Below are positions 1 through 6,211 of a stretch of DNA of 12,333 nucleotides, in pieces. This stretch comes from an uncultured Alistipes sp. (GTDB lineage Bacteria; Bacteroidota; Bacteroidia; Bacteroidales; Rikenellaceae). Positions within the stretch are counted from its first letter, which is position 1. Each line of letters opens with the position of its first letter. The position numbers and the translations under genes are program-made. The notes under the pieces were generated by a model that was not told where the DNA came from, did no database searches, and worked only from the letters and a program-made list of their open reading frames with translations. The stretch lies in the NCBI GenBank assembly GCA_900768045.1, contig CAAGBL010000058.1, positions 1-12,333 on the forward strand, in the 5' to 3' direction.

Positions 1-327
1 GCTGTTGCGTCACGCGCAAGAAGAAAGAAGGTTTTGAAGCTTGCCAAGGGTAACTTTGGTTCAAGGGGAAACGTATGGACAGTTGCGAAAAATACTGTCG
101 AGAAGGGTTTGCAGTTTGCTTATGCACACCGTCGCGAGAAGAAGAGAAATTATCGTTCATTGTGGATTGTTCGTATCAACGCAGCAGTTCGCATGTATGG
201 TATGACTTATTCAGAGTTTATTGGCAAGATGAATACTAAGGGCATCGCCTTGAACCGTAAGGTTTTGGCTGACCTTGCACTCAACGAGCCAAAGGCATTT
301 GAGGCAATCGTTAATGCAGTTAAATAG
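1..327 (+). CDS. rplT: 50S ribosomal protein L20 (5' end outside window)
   Basis: This is ribosomal protein L20, which binds 23S rRNA early in assembly of the large subunit. The reading frame is open from base 1 and ends with TAG at 325-327. It encodes about 108 residues, so only the first few residues of a usual 115-120 aa L20 are missing. Diagnostic L20 stretches are visible: SRARRKKVLKLAKG near the start, NVWTVAKN, WIVRINAAVR and LNRKVLADLA. The TTG at position 34 is an internal Leu codon, not the start, because conserved L20 sequence lies upstream in frame. In most bacteria rplT follows infC and rpmI, and those would lie left of this window. A strong intrinsic terminator follows 24 bases after the stop, so rplT is the last gene of its operon. 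Confidence 0.97.
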   Translation, partial: AVASRARRKKVLKLAKGNFGSRGNVWTVAKNTVEKGLQFAYAHRREKKRNYRSLWIVRINAAVRMYGMTYSEFIGKMNTKGIALNRKVLADLALNEPKAFEAIVNAVK

Positions 328-330
328 TCG

Positions 331-380
331 CTTCCACTTTGGAAGTAAGGGGGTCTGATCTTCGGGTCAGACCTTTTTTT
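331..380 (+). terminator. Intrinsic terminator of rplT
   Basis: A 9-bp stem (352-360 with 365-373, one G-U pair) is capped by a TTCG tetraloop closed by a C-G pair and followed by seven T (374-380). This is the classic very stable CUUCGG terminator. A small separate hairpin, CTTCC-ACTTT-GGAAG at 331-345, lies between the stop codon and the terminator. Repeat array A starts about 20 bases beyond the T-run. Confidence 0.95.
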
Positions 381-399
381 GTTGTTGTGCGAAGAGCGC

Positions 400-620
400 A
401 GAGATAGGGAGGATAGGGACAGCAAGGACAGCAGAGAGAATAGGGAAGATAGGGAGAATAGGGGAAATAGGGGAAATAGGGGAAATAGGGACGATAGGGA
501 AGATAGGGAAGATAGGGTTGTGATACCCTCGCCTCATCGACCCTATCAACCCTATCAAGCGAAGCGCCCCTATCGACCCCACAAGACCCTATCAAGCGTA
601 GCGCCCCTATCTTCCCTATA
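400..620. repeat. Array A: two-armed short tandem repeat (9-bp GATAGGGAA units and their complement)
   Basis: The left arm (about 402-515) is a run of purine-rich 9-bp units such as GATAGGGAA, AATAGGGGA and GATAGGGAC, with a few degenerate units near 420-440. After a short hinge (about 516-540, TTGTGATACCCTCGCCTC), the right arm (about 541-620) carries the complementary type, CCCTATC. The right-arm units are less regular and are interrupted twice by AAGCGAAGCGCC / AAGCGTAGCGCC modules. The two arms can pair over many CCCTAT/ATAGGG segments. Array A starts right after the rplT terminator. Read on the minus strand it has the same order of parts as arrays B and C. Open frames across it encode only low-complexity peptides and are not genes. 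Confidence 0.9.
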
Positions 621-643
621 AATTCTACCTCAATTAGCGCACT

Positions 644-770
644 AATTTCTTGTCATAAGAGTTGCAGATGCGCCCTTATCACGGCAAATTATTTCTTGTC
701 AGAAGGATTGCATCTGCGACCTTGTCACGAGAAATAATTTGTTGTCAGAAGCCGTGAGATGTGGTGCATC
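644..770. repeat. Degenerate 46-bp tandem repeat (three units)
   Basis: Three units share the pattern ATTTCTTGTCAGAAG, then TTGCAGATGCGCC, then TTATCACG. The CTTGTCA/GTTGTCA anchors recur at a spacing of about 46 bp (near 649, 695 and 741), and the last unit is partial. Units 1 and 2 carry GCAGATGC (665-672) and GCATCTGC (710-717) at the same relative place, in otherwise similar flanks. These octamers are reverse complements, so the core is flipped between the units. Related sequence occurs at 824-867, ending at the acyl-CoA synthetase stop codon, and again at 8645-8810. No coding potential is apparent. Confidence 0.7.
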
Positions 771-821
771 AAAAAAGTAATCACCCAGGGATAGTACACT
801 TTAGTACAGCCCTGGGTGATT
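771..821 (-). terminator. Intrinsic terminator of the acyl-CoA synthetase gene
   Basis: A perfect 12-bp stem (AATCACCCAGGG at 779-790 with its complement at 810-821) encloses a loop that contains a further GTAC/GTAC pairing. On the minus strand it is followed by a T-run (six A at 771-776 on the plus strand). It lies about 45 bases past the stop of the synthetase gene. Confidence 0.9.
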
Positions 822-864
822 ATCTTTTAGCGATGTGCCGCAGATTGCGGCTTATCACAACAAA

Positions 865-2562
865 TTACTGGAGGTTAAGGCGCTCCGCAGTATAAAGATA
901 ACGCTTAATGCTTCGCTTTGGTGTCTTAACAAACTCCTCACGGTGAATTACGATGTTGGCAACCTTCTCGTAAGAAGCAACCATAGTATTGAGCTGCTGA
1001 AGGTTCTCGTTCATAATCTCAGGAAGGCGCTCCATGTCTACACCCTCAGCATTTGCAAGCTCGTAGTCAGGTACAACAAGTGCTGTGAGCTTACCGCCAT
1101 TCTCGATAACGAGTGACTCAGCAACCATGTAAAGGTTGTTTAGACGCTCCTCAATCTCCTCAGGGTAGATATTCTGACCTGAGCCCGAGAGAATCATATT
1201 CTTACAACGGCCACGGATGTAGAGTGTGCCGTCATCGTCCATAGTACACATATCGCCAGTGTGCAACCAGCCATCCTCGAGAACAGCGTTTGTAGCTGTC
1301 TCATTCTTGAAGTAGCCACGCATGACGTGCTCACCACGGATAAGAAGCTCGCCAGGGATATTCTTAGGATCTACCGACTCGATGCGTGCCTCAAGGTTAC
1401 CTGGCAACACTCGGCCACATGAGCCTAACTTAAATAGTGCTGGATCCTCGAAGCTGATAAGTGGACCACACTCAGTCATACCGTAACCTACGGTGATAGG
1501 GAACTTAATCTTGCGAAGGAAGTCCTCAGTCTCGGCGTTAAGCGCTGCACCACCCACGATGAATATCTCGATGCAACCACCAAACTGCTCCATAAGACGT
1601 GAAAGGATTGTCGAGTAGATAGCAGTGTTGATAAGTGGAATACGCATTGCTATACTCATAGGAGCCTTCTCGAGCATAGGAAGAATGCTCTTGCGATATA
1701 CCTTCTCGAGGATAAGAGGCACTGAGCATACAATCGTTGGGCGTGTCTGCTTCATAGCCTCAACCAAAATCTTTGGCGAAGGGATACGGCCAAGGAGTGT
1801 CACGTGAGCGCCACAAGCAAGTGGTGTAAGGAAGTCGAAGGTACAACCGTAGGCGTGTGCCAAAGGCAAGAAAGAGAGTGTACGACCACCCTTACGGAAG
1901 TAGTGCTCGCCAGTCTTAACACTTGTCATATCCATCGCAAATGTCACGTTACCTGTGAGATTGTTCACAGTAAGCATAACACCCTTAGATGAGCCTGTAG
2001 TACCTGATGTGTAGTTCAACAAACATACCTCATCGTTACCAATCTCTGGGTACTTGATATCATCACTTGTGAAGCCACGTGGATATGCCTCACGGTAGTT
2101 GGCATTCATGTTCTTCATGTACTCTGTGCACTTGTTACCCTCACGCTCATAGATCACGTGGAAGTCGGTAAGCGAGATTGCAGCCTCAATAGTTGGAATC
2201 TGGTCGCCCTCGATGTCGTCCCAGAAGTTGTCGCCGAGGAACAAGAGGCGGCTCTCAGAGTGGTTGATGATATTGATAACGTCGGTTGGGTTGAAGTCCT
2301 GAAGGATAGGAACGATTACTGCGCCATAGGTGATTGTTGCGATGTAGCTGATGCACCAGCGAGTGTTGTTACGGCCGATAAGTGCAATCTTGTCGCCACG
2401 CTCTATACCCATCTCCTTGAACATAAGGTGGAGCTTAGCTACCTCCTTTGCCACCTCGTAATATGAGAATGACTCACCCTTGAAGTAATCGGTAAGAGCA
2501 GCCATCTCGCGATTCTCACGGAAACTCTGCTCATAAAGCTTGATTAGATTTCTTTCTAACAT
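865..2562 (-). CDS. Long-chain acyl-CoA synthetase / AMP-dependent ligase
   Basis: This 565-aa enzyme belongs to the ANL (AMP-binding) superfamily. Members activate a carboxylic acid, here probably a fatty acid, to an acyl-adenylate and then to the CoA thioester, in the cytoplasm or at the membrane. Core motifs are in the right order: the P-loop YTSGTTGSSKG at residues 184-194, YGMTECGP at 360-367, the ATP-ribose Asp in HTGD at 434-437, the hinge region GRCKN...GQNIYPEEIE at about 451-471, and a C-terminal TPKRSIKR (548-554) that holds the adenylation lysine. Length is normal for FadD-type synthetases. The chain-length preference cannot be read from sequence, and other acyl substrates are possible. 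The gene is monocistronic, with its own promoter about 40-47 bases upstream of the ATG and a strong terminator downstream. Confidence 0.93.
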   Translation of the reverse strand: MLERNLIKLYEQSFRENREMAALTDYFKGESFSYYEVAKEVAKLHLMFKEMGIERGDKIALIGRNNTRWCISYIATITYGAVIVPILQDFNPTDVINIINHSESRLLFLGDNFWDDIEGDQIPTIEAAISLTDFHVIYEREGNKCTEYMKNMNANYREAYPRGFTSDDIKYPEIGNDEVCLLNYTSGTTGSSKGVMLTVNNLTGNVTFAMDMTSVKTGEHYFRKGGRTLSFLPLAHAYGCTFDFLTPLACGAHVTLLGRIPSPKILVEAMKQTRPTIVCSVPLILEKVYRKSILPMLEKAPMSIAMRIPLINTAIYSTILSRLMEQFGGCIEIFIVGGAALNAETEDFLRKIKFPITVGYGMTECGPLISFEDPALFKLGSCGRVLPGNLEARIESVDPKNIPGELLIRGEHVMRGYFKNETATNAVLEDGWLHTGDMCTMDDDGTLYIRGRCKNMILSGSGQNIYPEEIEERLNNLYMVAESLVIENGGKLTALVVPDYELANAEGVDMERLPEIMNENLQQLNTMVASYEKVANIVIHREEFVKTPKRSIKRYLYTAERLNLQ

Positions 2563-2601
2563 AAACTATTGTGTTTGTGTGATAATCAAAATTTAACGTG
2601 G

Positions 2602-2609
2602 CAAATATA
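2602..2609 (-). promoter_or_regulatory. Promoter -7 box of the acyl-CoA synthetase gene
   Basis: On the minus strand the sequence TATATTTG is an exact match to the Bacteroidota -7 consensus TAnnTTTG. The ATG is 39 bases further on. The -33 position (about 2630-2633) reads only TTTT, so the upstream box is weak. Surrounding DNA is very AT-rich. Confidence 0.65.
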
Positions 2610-2702
2610 CGACTTTTTATTGAGTATAAAAAATTTTCAACCAATTTTCTCATGCTATCATATAATCTACAAATGCACGATTATTACTATTATATTATAT
2701 AT

Positions 2703-2750
2703 CAACGCAATAAGCTACTTTTAGTATGAATTATGCGTTGCATTATTTTT
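2703..2750 (+). other. Orphan hairpin with T-tract in an AT-rich intergenic region
   Basis: CAACGCA (2703-2709) and TGCGTTG (2734-2740) form a 7-bp inverted repeat, with TAC/GTA able to pair inside it. Five T follow at 2746-2750. It resembles an intrinsic terminator on the plus strand, but no gene precedes it on that strand. It could end a small RNA, or be chance in AT-rich DNA. Otherwise 2563-2810 shows only the upstream promoter and AT-rich sequence. Confidence 0.3.
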
Positions 2751-2810
2751 CCACTACACTACTCTTCAAATATTTAATTTAGGGCATTAGGCAAATTGAT
2801 ACAAAAAAAG

Positions 2811-2841
2811 TGTGACAAATGATTATTTTTTACTATCTTTG
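2811..2841 (+). promoter_or_regulatory. Promoter of tRNA-Arg
   Basis: TATCTTTG at 2834-2841 matches the Bacteroidota -7 consensus TAnnTTTG exactly. TGTG at 2811-2814, 19 bases upstream, is close to the TTTG -33 box. The mature tRNA starts 11 bases after the -7 box, a typical distance for a tRNA promoter in this phylum. Confidence 0.8.
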
Positions 2842-2851
2842 CCTAATCATT

Positions 2852-2926
2852 GGCTCTTTAGTTCAAGGGATAGAACGAAGGTTTCCTAAACCTTAGATCC
2901 GAGTTCGAGTCTCGGAGGGGCTACCA
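2852..2926 (+). tRNA. tRNA-Arg (anticodon CCT)
   Basis: This is a complete cloverleaf of 75 nt including the encoded CCA. The acceptor stem is GGCTCTT with AGGGGCT, closed in part by G-U pairs. The D-stem is GTTC/GAAC. The anticodon stem is AAGGT/ACCTT with loop TTCCTAA, which gives anticodon CCT and reads AGG. The T-arm is CCGAG-TTCGAGT-CTCGG. Discriminator A2923 is followed by CCA at 2924-2926. Confidence 0.95.
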
Positions 2927-2965
2927 AGAGGTGTTGGCATGGAATAGTTATTGCCAACATCTCTT
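2926..2965 (+). terminator. Hairpin directly after tRNA-Arg, probable terminator or processing signal
   Basis: A 14-bp stem (2926-2939 with 2952-2965, one G-U pair) starts at the last base of the tRNA CCA. Only a weak T-rich stretch follows. It probably ends the tRNA transcript or blocks exonucleases during 3' processing. With partial read-through, the tRNA could be cotranscribed with the membrane protein gene at 3036, for which I see no separate consensus promoter. Confidence 0.6.
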
Positions 2966-3035
2966 ATGCTAAAAGCACAATAAACAACCTATCTGAGGCG
3001 TTCATAAAGATAAACAATTAAGCATAATAAAGTCT

Positions 3036-3737
3036 ATGTCACACTACACTTCAACACAGACACAAGCGGGTGTCATGATCTCATCGCTTTTTAAGAGCCT
3101 CTATATGCAGATGGCAGCGGCGCTCACACTCACAGGCCTAACAGCATACTTCCTATCGCAGTCGGCAACTTTTATCAACTATCTGATGACCAATTCATCG
3201 TTGTTGTGGATATGTATGTTCGCTGAACTTGGCGTGGTATTGCTCCTCTCGGCTCGTGTTATGCGTATGTCGATGAGTTCAGCAACACTCCTATTTATCC
3301 TCTACTCGGTGCTTACGGGTGTTACATTCTCGACAATATTCCTTGTCTTCGACCTCGGAACTATCGCCTCGGCATTCTTCGTTACAGCGGGCACATTCTT
3401 AGCCATGAGCCTTATTGGCTACGTAACAAAGATGGATCTCTCGAAGATTGGCAACGTGTTGTATATGATGCTTATAGGTCTATTAATCGCTACCATAGTA
3501 AACATCTTCGTAGCATCAACAACACTCTATTGGATTACTACATACGCCGGTGTTATCATCTTCGTAGGACTTATTGCATGGGACACTCAGAAGCTCAAGC
3601 AGATATTTTATGAGTATGGCACAGATGACGAGAATGGTCAGAAGCTCGCCTTGCTTGGTGCCTTGACACTATACCTCGATTTTATCAACCTATTCTTGTT
3701 CCTATTGCGCATATTCGGTGGCAGCTCACGCGACTAA
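3036..3737 (+). CDS. Bax inhibitor-1 / YccA family membrane protein
   Basis: This 233-aa polytopic inner-membrane protein has about seven hydrophobic segments (roughly residues 24-43, 55-72, 83-104, 109-129, 140-160, 168-182 and 206-226). It is a bacterial Bax inhibitor-1-like (UPF0005) protein of the YccA/YbhL/YetJ type. In that family YetJ is a pH-sensitive calcium leak channel and YccA modulates FtsH. The two conserved aspartates of the family's diaspartyl sensor appear to be present as D183 (in AWDTQ) and D215 (in YLDFINLF), next to the signature GALTLYLDFINLF near the C-terminus. Length is typical. The gene lies downstream of tRNA-Arg and is convergent with the DUF3127 gene, sharing a bidirectional terminator. 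The exact physiological role here is unknown. Confidence 0.93.
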   Translation: MSHYTSTQTQAGVMISSLFKSLYMQMAAALTLTGLTAYFLSQSATFINYLMTNSSLLWICMFAELGVVLLLSARVMRMSMSSATLLFILYSVLTGVTFSTIFLVFDLGTIASAFFVTAGTFLAMSLIGYVTKMDLSKIGNVLYMMLIGLLIATIVNIFVASTTLYWITTYAGVIIFVGLIAWDTQKLKQIFYEYGTDDENGQKLALLGALTLYLDFINLFLFLLRIFGGSSRD

Positions 3738-3750
3738 GCAGATAAGCATA

Positions 3751-3797
3751 CATACAAAGAGAGAGGGTAACCGCAATGGTTACCCTCTCTTTGTATG
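3751..3797. terminator. Bidirectional terminator between convergent genes
   Basis: A long hairpin of about 20 bp with a 2-base bulge (CATACAAAGAGAG... at 3751-3772 with 3778-3797) has a 5-nt loop, GCAAT. It lies between the stop of the Bax inhibitor-like gene and the stop of the DUF3127 gene on the other strand. A/T-rich flanks on both sides suit termination in both directions. Confidence 0.85.
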
Positions 3798-3808
3798 CGT
3801 CCCTTTAA

Positions 3809-4177
3809 TTAAAAAGGCATATCGTCAATAACTCCCGCACCTGCAGAGTACGCTGGCTGTGGCTCCTCAACAAATGGAGGCATGTCCACGACTGGTGGTA
3901 CTGGCTGTGACTGCACTGGCTGAATGCGCCATGCACGAACGTCGGTATACCAACGATCCTGATACTTACGTGACTCGATATCGAACGACACGGTATATAG
4001 CTCACCAATGCGCAACGACGCTACGTCCTGACCCTTATTCATAAACGTAACAGCTATCTCCTTGCCATACTGCTTGCTTGGCTGCTCGAAGACTACTGTC
4101 TGACGCTCCCATGTGCCACGTGCCGACTGGCCCGTAACGGCAGGGAGAATCTCTAATACTTTACCTTCAAATTCCAT
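3809..4177 (-). CDS. DUF3127 protein with SSB-like C-terminal tail
   Basis: This 122-aa protein belongs to the Bacteroidota family DUF3127. Residues 1-85 form the conserved domain (MEFEGKVLEILP..., GTWERQTVVFEQ, EIAVTFMNKG, RWYTDVRAWRI). It looks like a small beta-barrel of OB-fold character, although that fold is inference. Residues 86-112 are a Pro/Gln-rich linker, and the protein ends in GVIDDMPF. The acidic DDxPF tip is the same kind of tail that bacterial single-stranded DNA-binding proteins use to recruit partner proteins. The overall plan of domain, flexible linker and acidic tip matches SSB, so a nucleic-acid-binding role is plausible but unproven. It is the last gene of the leftward operon, 19 bases after the radical SAM gene. 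Confidence 0.85.
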   Translation of the reverse strand: MEFEGKVLEILPAVTGQSARGTWERQTVVFEQPSKQYGKEIAVTFMNKGQDVASLRIGELYTVSFDIESRKYQDRWYTDVRAWRIQPVQSQPVPPVVDMPPFVEEPQPAYSAGAGVIDDMPF

Positions 4178-4196
4178 CTCTATTTAAGTTTTAAAA

Positions 4197-4967
4197 TTAT
4201 GCTACTGATACTGCAATGCCCAATGCCTCTACCCTATCGGCAATCTTACGAAGCTCCTCCTTCTCGACCTTAGTGATAGTCTGGCAGGGGGTGTCACGGT
4301 CGAGCGAGTAGACCATAACCTGCTTAGGTTTAATCTCGGCGATGAGCTTAAGCCATGCCTCAACCTCCTCAGGAGTGGTATTATCTACCTTCTTTCCGAG
4401 GTACTCGCCACGAAGGAACATCGTTTGCACGATAAGCTCGCCCTCGAACTCTTTCATCATCTCAACCTGGCGTGCTACGGTATAGTTGCCCTGCGGCTTG
4501 TTCATAAGCTGAACGGTAGCATCGAATGCTGAGTCGAGCTTAAGAATATTGTTATCGACACGGCGTAGCGCACGGCATACGTCCTCTCGGTGAATCTGCG
4601 TAGCATTCGAGAGTACCGACACCTTAGCCTGGGGGCAGTGCTTATCACGAAGTGCGATAGTATCGTCGATGATACTTTCGAAGTCGGGGTGGAGCGTAGG
4701 CTCGCCATTACCCGCAAATGTGATTACATCGGGAGGTGTACCCTCAGCCACCATACGACTTAAAGTCTCATCGAGCATGGCACGTACATCCTCACGAGCA
4801 TTAAATCTACGCTTGCCAGGGTGCTCGTCGTTCCAGCCACACTCACAATAGATGCAGTCGAAGCTACAGAGCTTGCTCTCGACGGGTAGTAGGTTCACAC
4901 CGAGCGAAAGGCCCAAGCGGCGTGAGCGTATAGGGCCAAAGATAATATTATTGTATAATGCTGTCAT
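4197..4967 (-). CDS. Radical SAM protein, COG0731-like
   Basis: This 256-aa radical SAM enzyme binds a 4Fe-4S cluster through C34, C38 and C41 (CSFDCIYC, the CxxxCxxC signature). It binds S-adenosylmethionine near FAGNGEPTLHPDF (about residues 84-96). The GNGEPTLHPDF form is typical of COG0731 proteins, which are related to wyosine/imidazoG37 tRNA enzymes. The bacterial members are functionally unassigned, so 'tRNA modification' should not be assumed. Later conserved-looking stretches include LSNAT, KLDSAFD and VMVYSLDRDTP. No SPASM-type extra Cys cluster is seen at the C-terminus. The gene is 21 bases downstream of ddl and 19 bases upstream of the DUF3127 gene, so it is cotranscribed. A functional link to cell-wall synthesis is not evident. 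Confidence 0.88.
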   Translation of the reverse strand: MTALYNNIIFGPIRSRRLGLSLGVNLLPVESKLCSFDCIYCECGWNDEHPGKRRFNAREDVRAMLDETLSRMVAEGTPPDVITFAGNGEPTLHPDFESIIDDTIALRDKHCPQAKVSVLSNATQIHREDVCRALRRVDNNILKLDSAFDATVQLMNKPQGNYTVARQVEMMKEFEGELIVQTMFLRGEYLGKKVDNTTPEEVEAWLKLIAEIKPKQVMVYSLDRDTPCQTITKVEKEELRKIADRVEALGIAVSVA

Positions 4968-4988
4968 TGTTTTAGGTTGTTAAAGAGG

Positions 4989-6182
4989 TTACTTTGTACC
5001 CTTAGAACCGCCAAATTTTGCGCCATGCTTAGCCTGATAAGCGAAAATATTCTCCGAGTAGCTGGTAGTTTTGAACTCAGAGTCACGCTTACGCTTAAAG
5101 GCAACGGCAATAAGGCGGTCAACAAGCTCGTCGAACTTAACGCCTGTAGCCTCCCACAAGTAGAACGATAATGAGCCAGGGATAGTGTTAATCTCGTTAA
5201 CGAAGATGTCGCCCGTAGCCTCGTCAATCATAAAGTCGATGCGTGATACGCCGTCGCATGCCAACACACGGAAGGTCTCGCAAGCGGTCTTACGAATAAA
5301 TGCAGTAACATCCTCAGGTAGGCGTGCAGGAATCTCACGCACGGTAGAGTGCATACCCTCCGAAGGCTTGTTCTTACCACCACCCAAGTACTTATCCTCA
5401 TAGCTAAGAATCTCGCCCGAGCGCACTGGAGCCTCGCATACCGAAGCCTCGCAGTCGTAGTAGTCGCCAAGAACTGAGCAGTTAATCTCCTTAAGCTTCT
5501 CAACAAGGCGCTCGACGATGATACGCTTAGAGTACTTAATGGCGTTATCCACTGCATCTATGAGCTCCTCGCGGTTGTGCACAGCCTTGATACCTACCGA
5601 TGAGCCGAGGTTTGCAGGCTTCACGATAAGTGGATAGTTGAGCTTCTCTGAGCGCTCAATGCAGCCCTCACGCTCCGACAACCACTCCTTATCTGAGAAC
5701 CAAGCGTAATCGACAACAGGAATGCCGCTCTCCTTAAGAATCATCTTCATAGTAATCTTATCCATACCATTTGCCGAAGCAAGCGTATTAGGACAAGCAT
5801 AAGGGATACCCGTCATCTCCACAAGGCCCTGGAACGAGCCGTCCTCGCCCGATGTGCCGTGAAGACATGGGAGGATAACATCAATCTTAGTAACCACATC
5901 GCTACCGAACAAAGGCTTACGCACCTTGTAGAGGTTGTTATCGCCAAACACTGGGCGGAAATATACCTCCGTCACTGAGTTAAGCAACGCCTTCATGTCA
6001 CGATAGTTGTCAGTAGTACGTAGCTTCTCGCCAGTATACCAGTGACCCTCCTTAGAAATGTAGATAGGCACGATGTTGTACTTCTCCTCGTTCATCGCTG
6101 CCATAGTCTGTGCCGCTGTGATTACCGAAATCTCGTTCTCAACAGAGCGACCACCAAAAATTACACCTACGTTAATCTTCAT
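4989..6182 (-). CDS. ddl: D-alanine--D-alanine ligase
   Basis: Ddl is the cytoplasmic ATP-grasp ligase that joins two D-alanines for the end of the peptidoglycan stem peptide. Landmarks: GGRSVENEIS at 10-19 (with the substrate-binding Glu at 15), LHGTSGEDGSFQG at 107-119, the ATP-binding KPANLGSSVG at 188-197, the omega-loop YEDKY at 261-265, and SRIDFMID (313-320) plus VNEINTIPGS (328-337) with the Mg-binding Asp, Glu and Asn. Tyr is kept at 265, the place where D-Ala-D-lactate ligases have a different residue, so D-Ala-D-Ala is the expected product. At 397 aa it is longer than many Ddl proteins (about 310-370); most of the extra is a basic C-terminal tail after about residue 362. It lies 29 bases downstream of the MurF-like gene, whose enzyme would use its product. 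Confidence 0.94.
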   Translation of the reverse strand: MKINVGVIFGGRSVENEISVITAAQTMAAMNEEKYNIVPIYISKEGHWYTGEKLRTTDNYRDMKALLNSVTEVYFRPVFGDNNLYKVRKPLFGSDVVTKIDVILPCLHGTSGEDGSFQGLVEMTGIPYACPNTLASANGMDKITMKMILKESGIPVVDYAWFSDKEWLSEREGCIERSEKLNYPLIVKPANLGSSVGIKAVHNREELIDAVDNAIKYSKRIIVERLVEKLKEINCSVLGDYYDCEASVCEAPVRSGEILSYEDKYLGGGKNKPSEGMHSTVREIPARLPEDVTAFIRKTACETFRVLACDGVSRIDFMIDEATGDIFVNEINTIPGSLSFYLWEATGVKFDELVDRLIAVAFKRKRDSEFKTTSYSENIFAYQAKHGAKFGGSKGTK

Positions 6183-6211
6183 TATATTTAGTTTTTTTGT
6201 TTTAAGCTATA

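Noticed and set aside
34..36. TTG as a start codon for rplT
   Set aside because: The frame stays open to base 1 and the upstream residues match conserved L20 sequence, so the gene begins before the window.
320..621. Open frames across array A giving peptides rich in Pro-Tyr or in Arg-Glu-Asn-Asp
   Set aside because: They are read-through of a 9-bp repeat, which keeps the frame open in several frames at once. There is no conserved domain, and they overlap each other on both strands.
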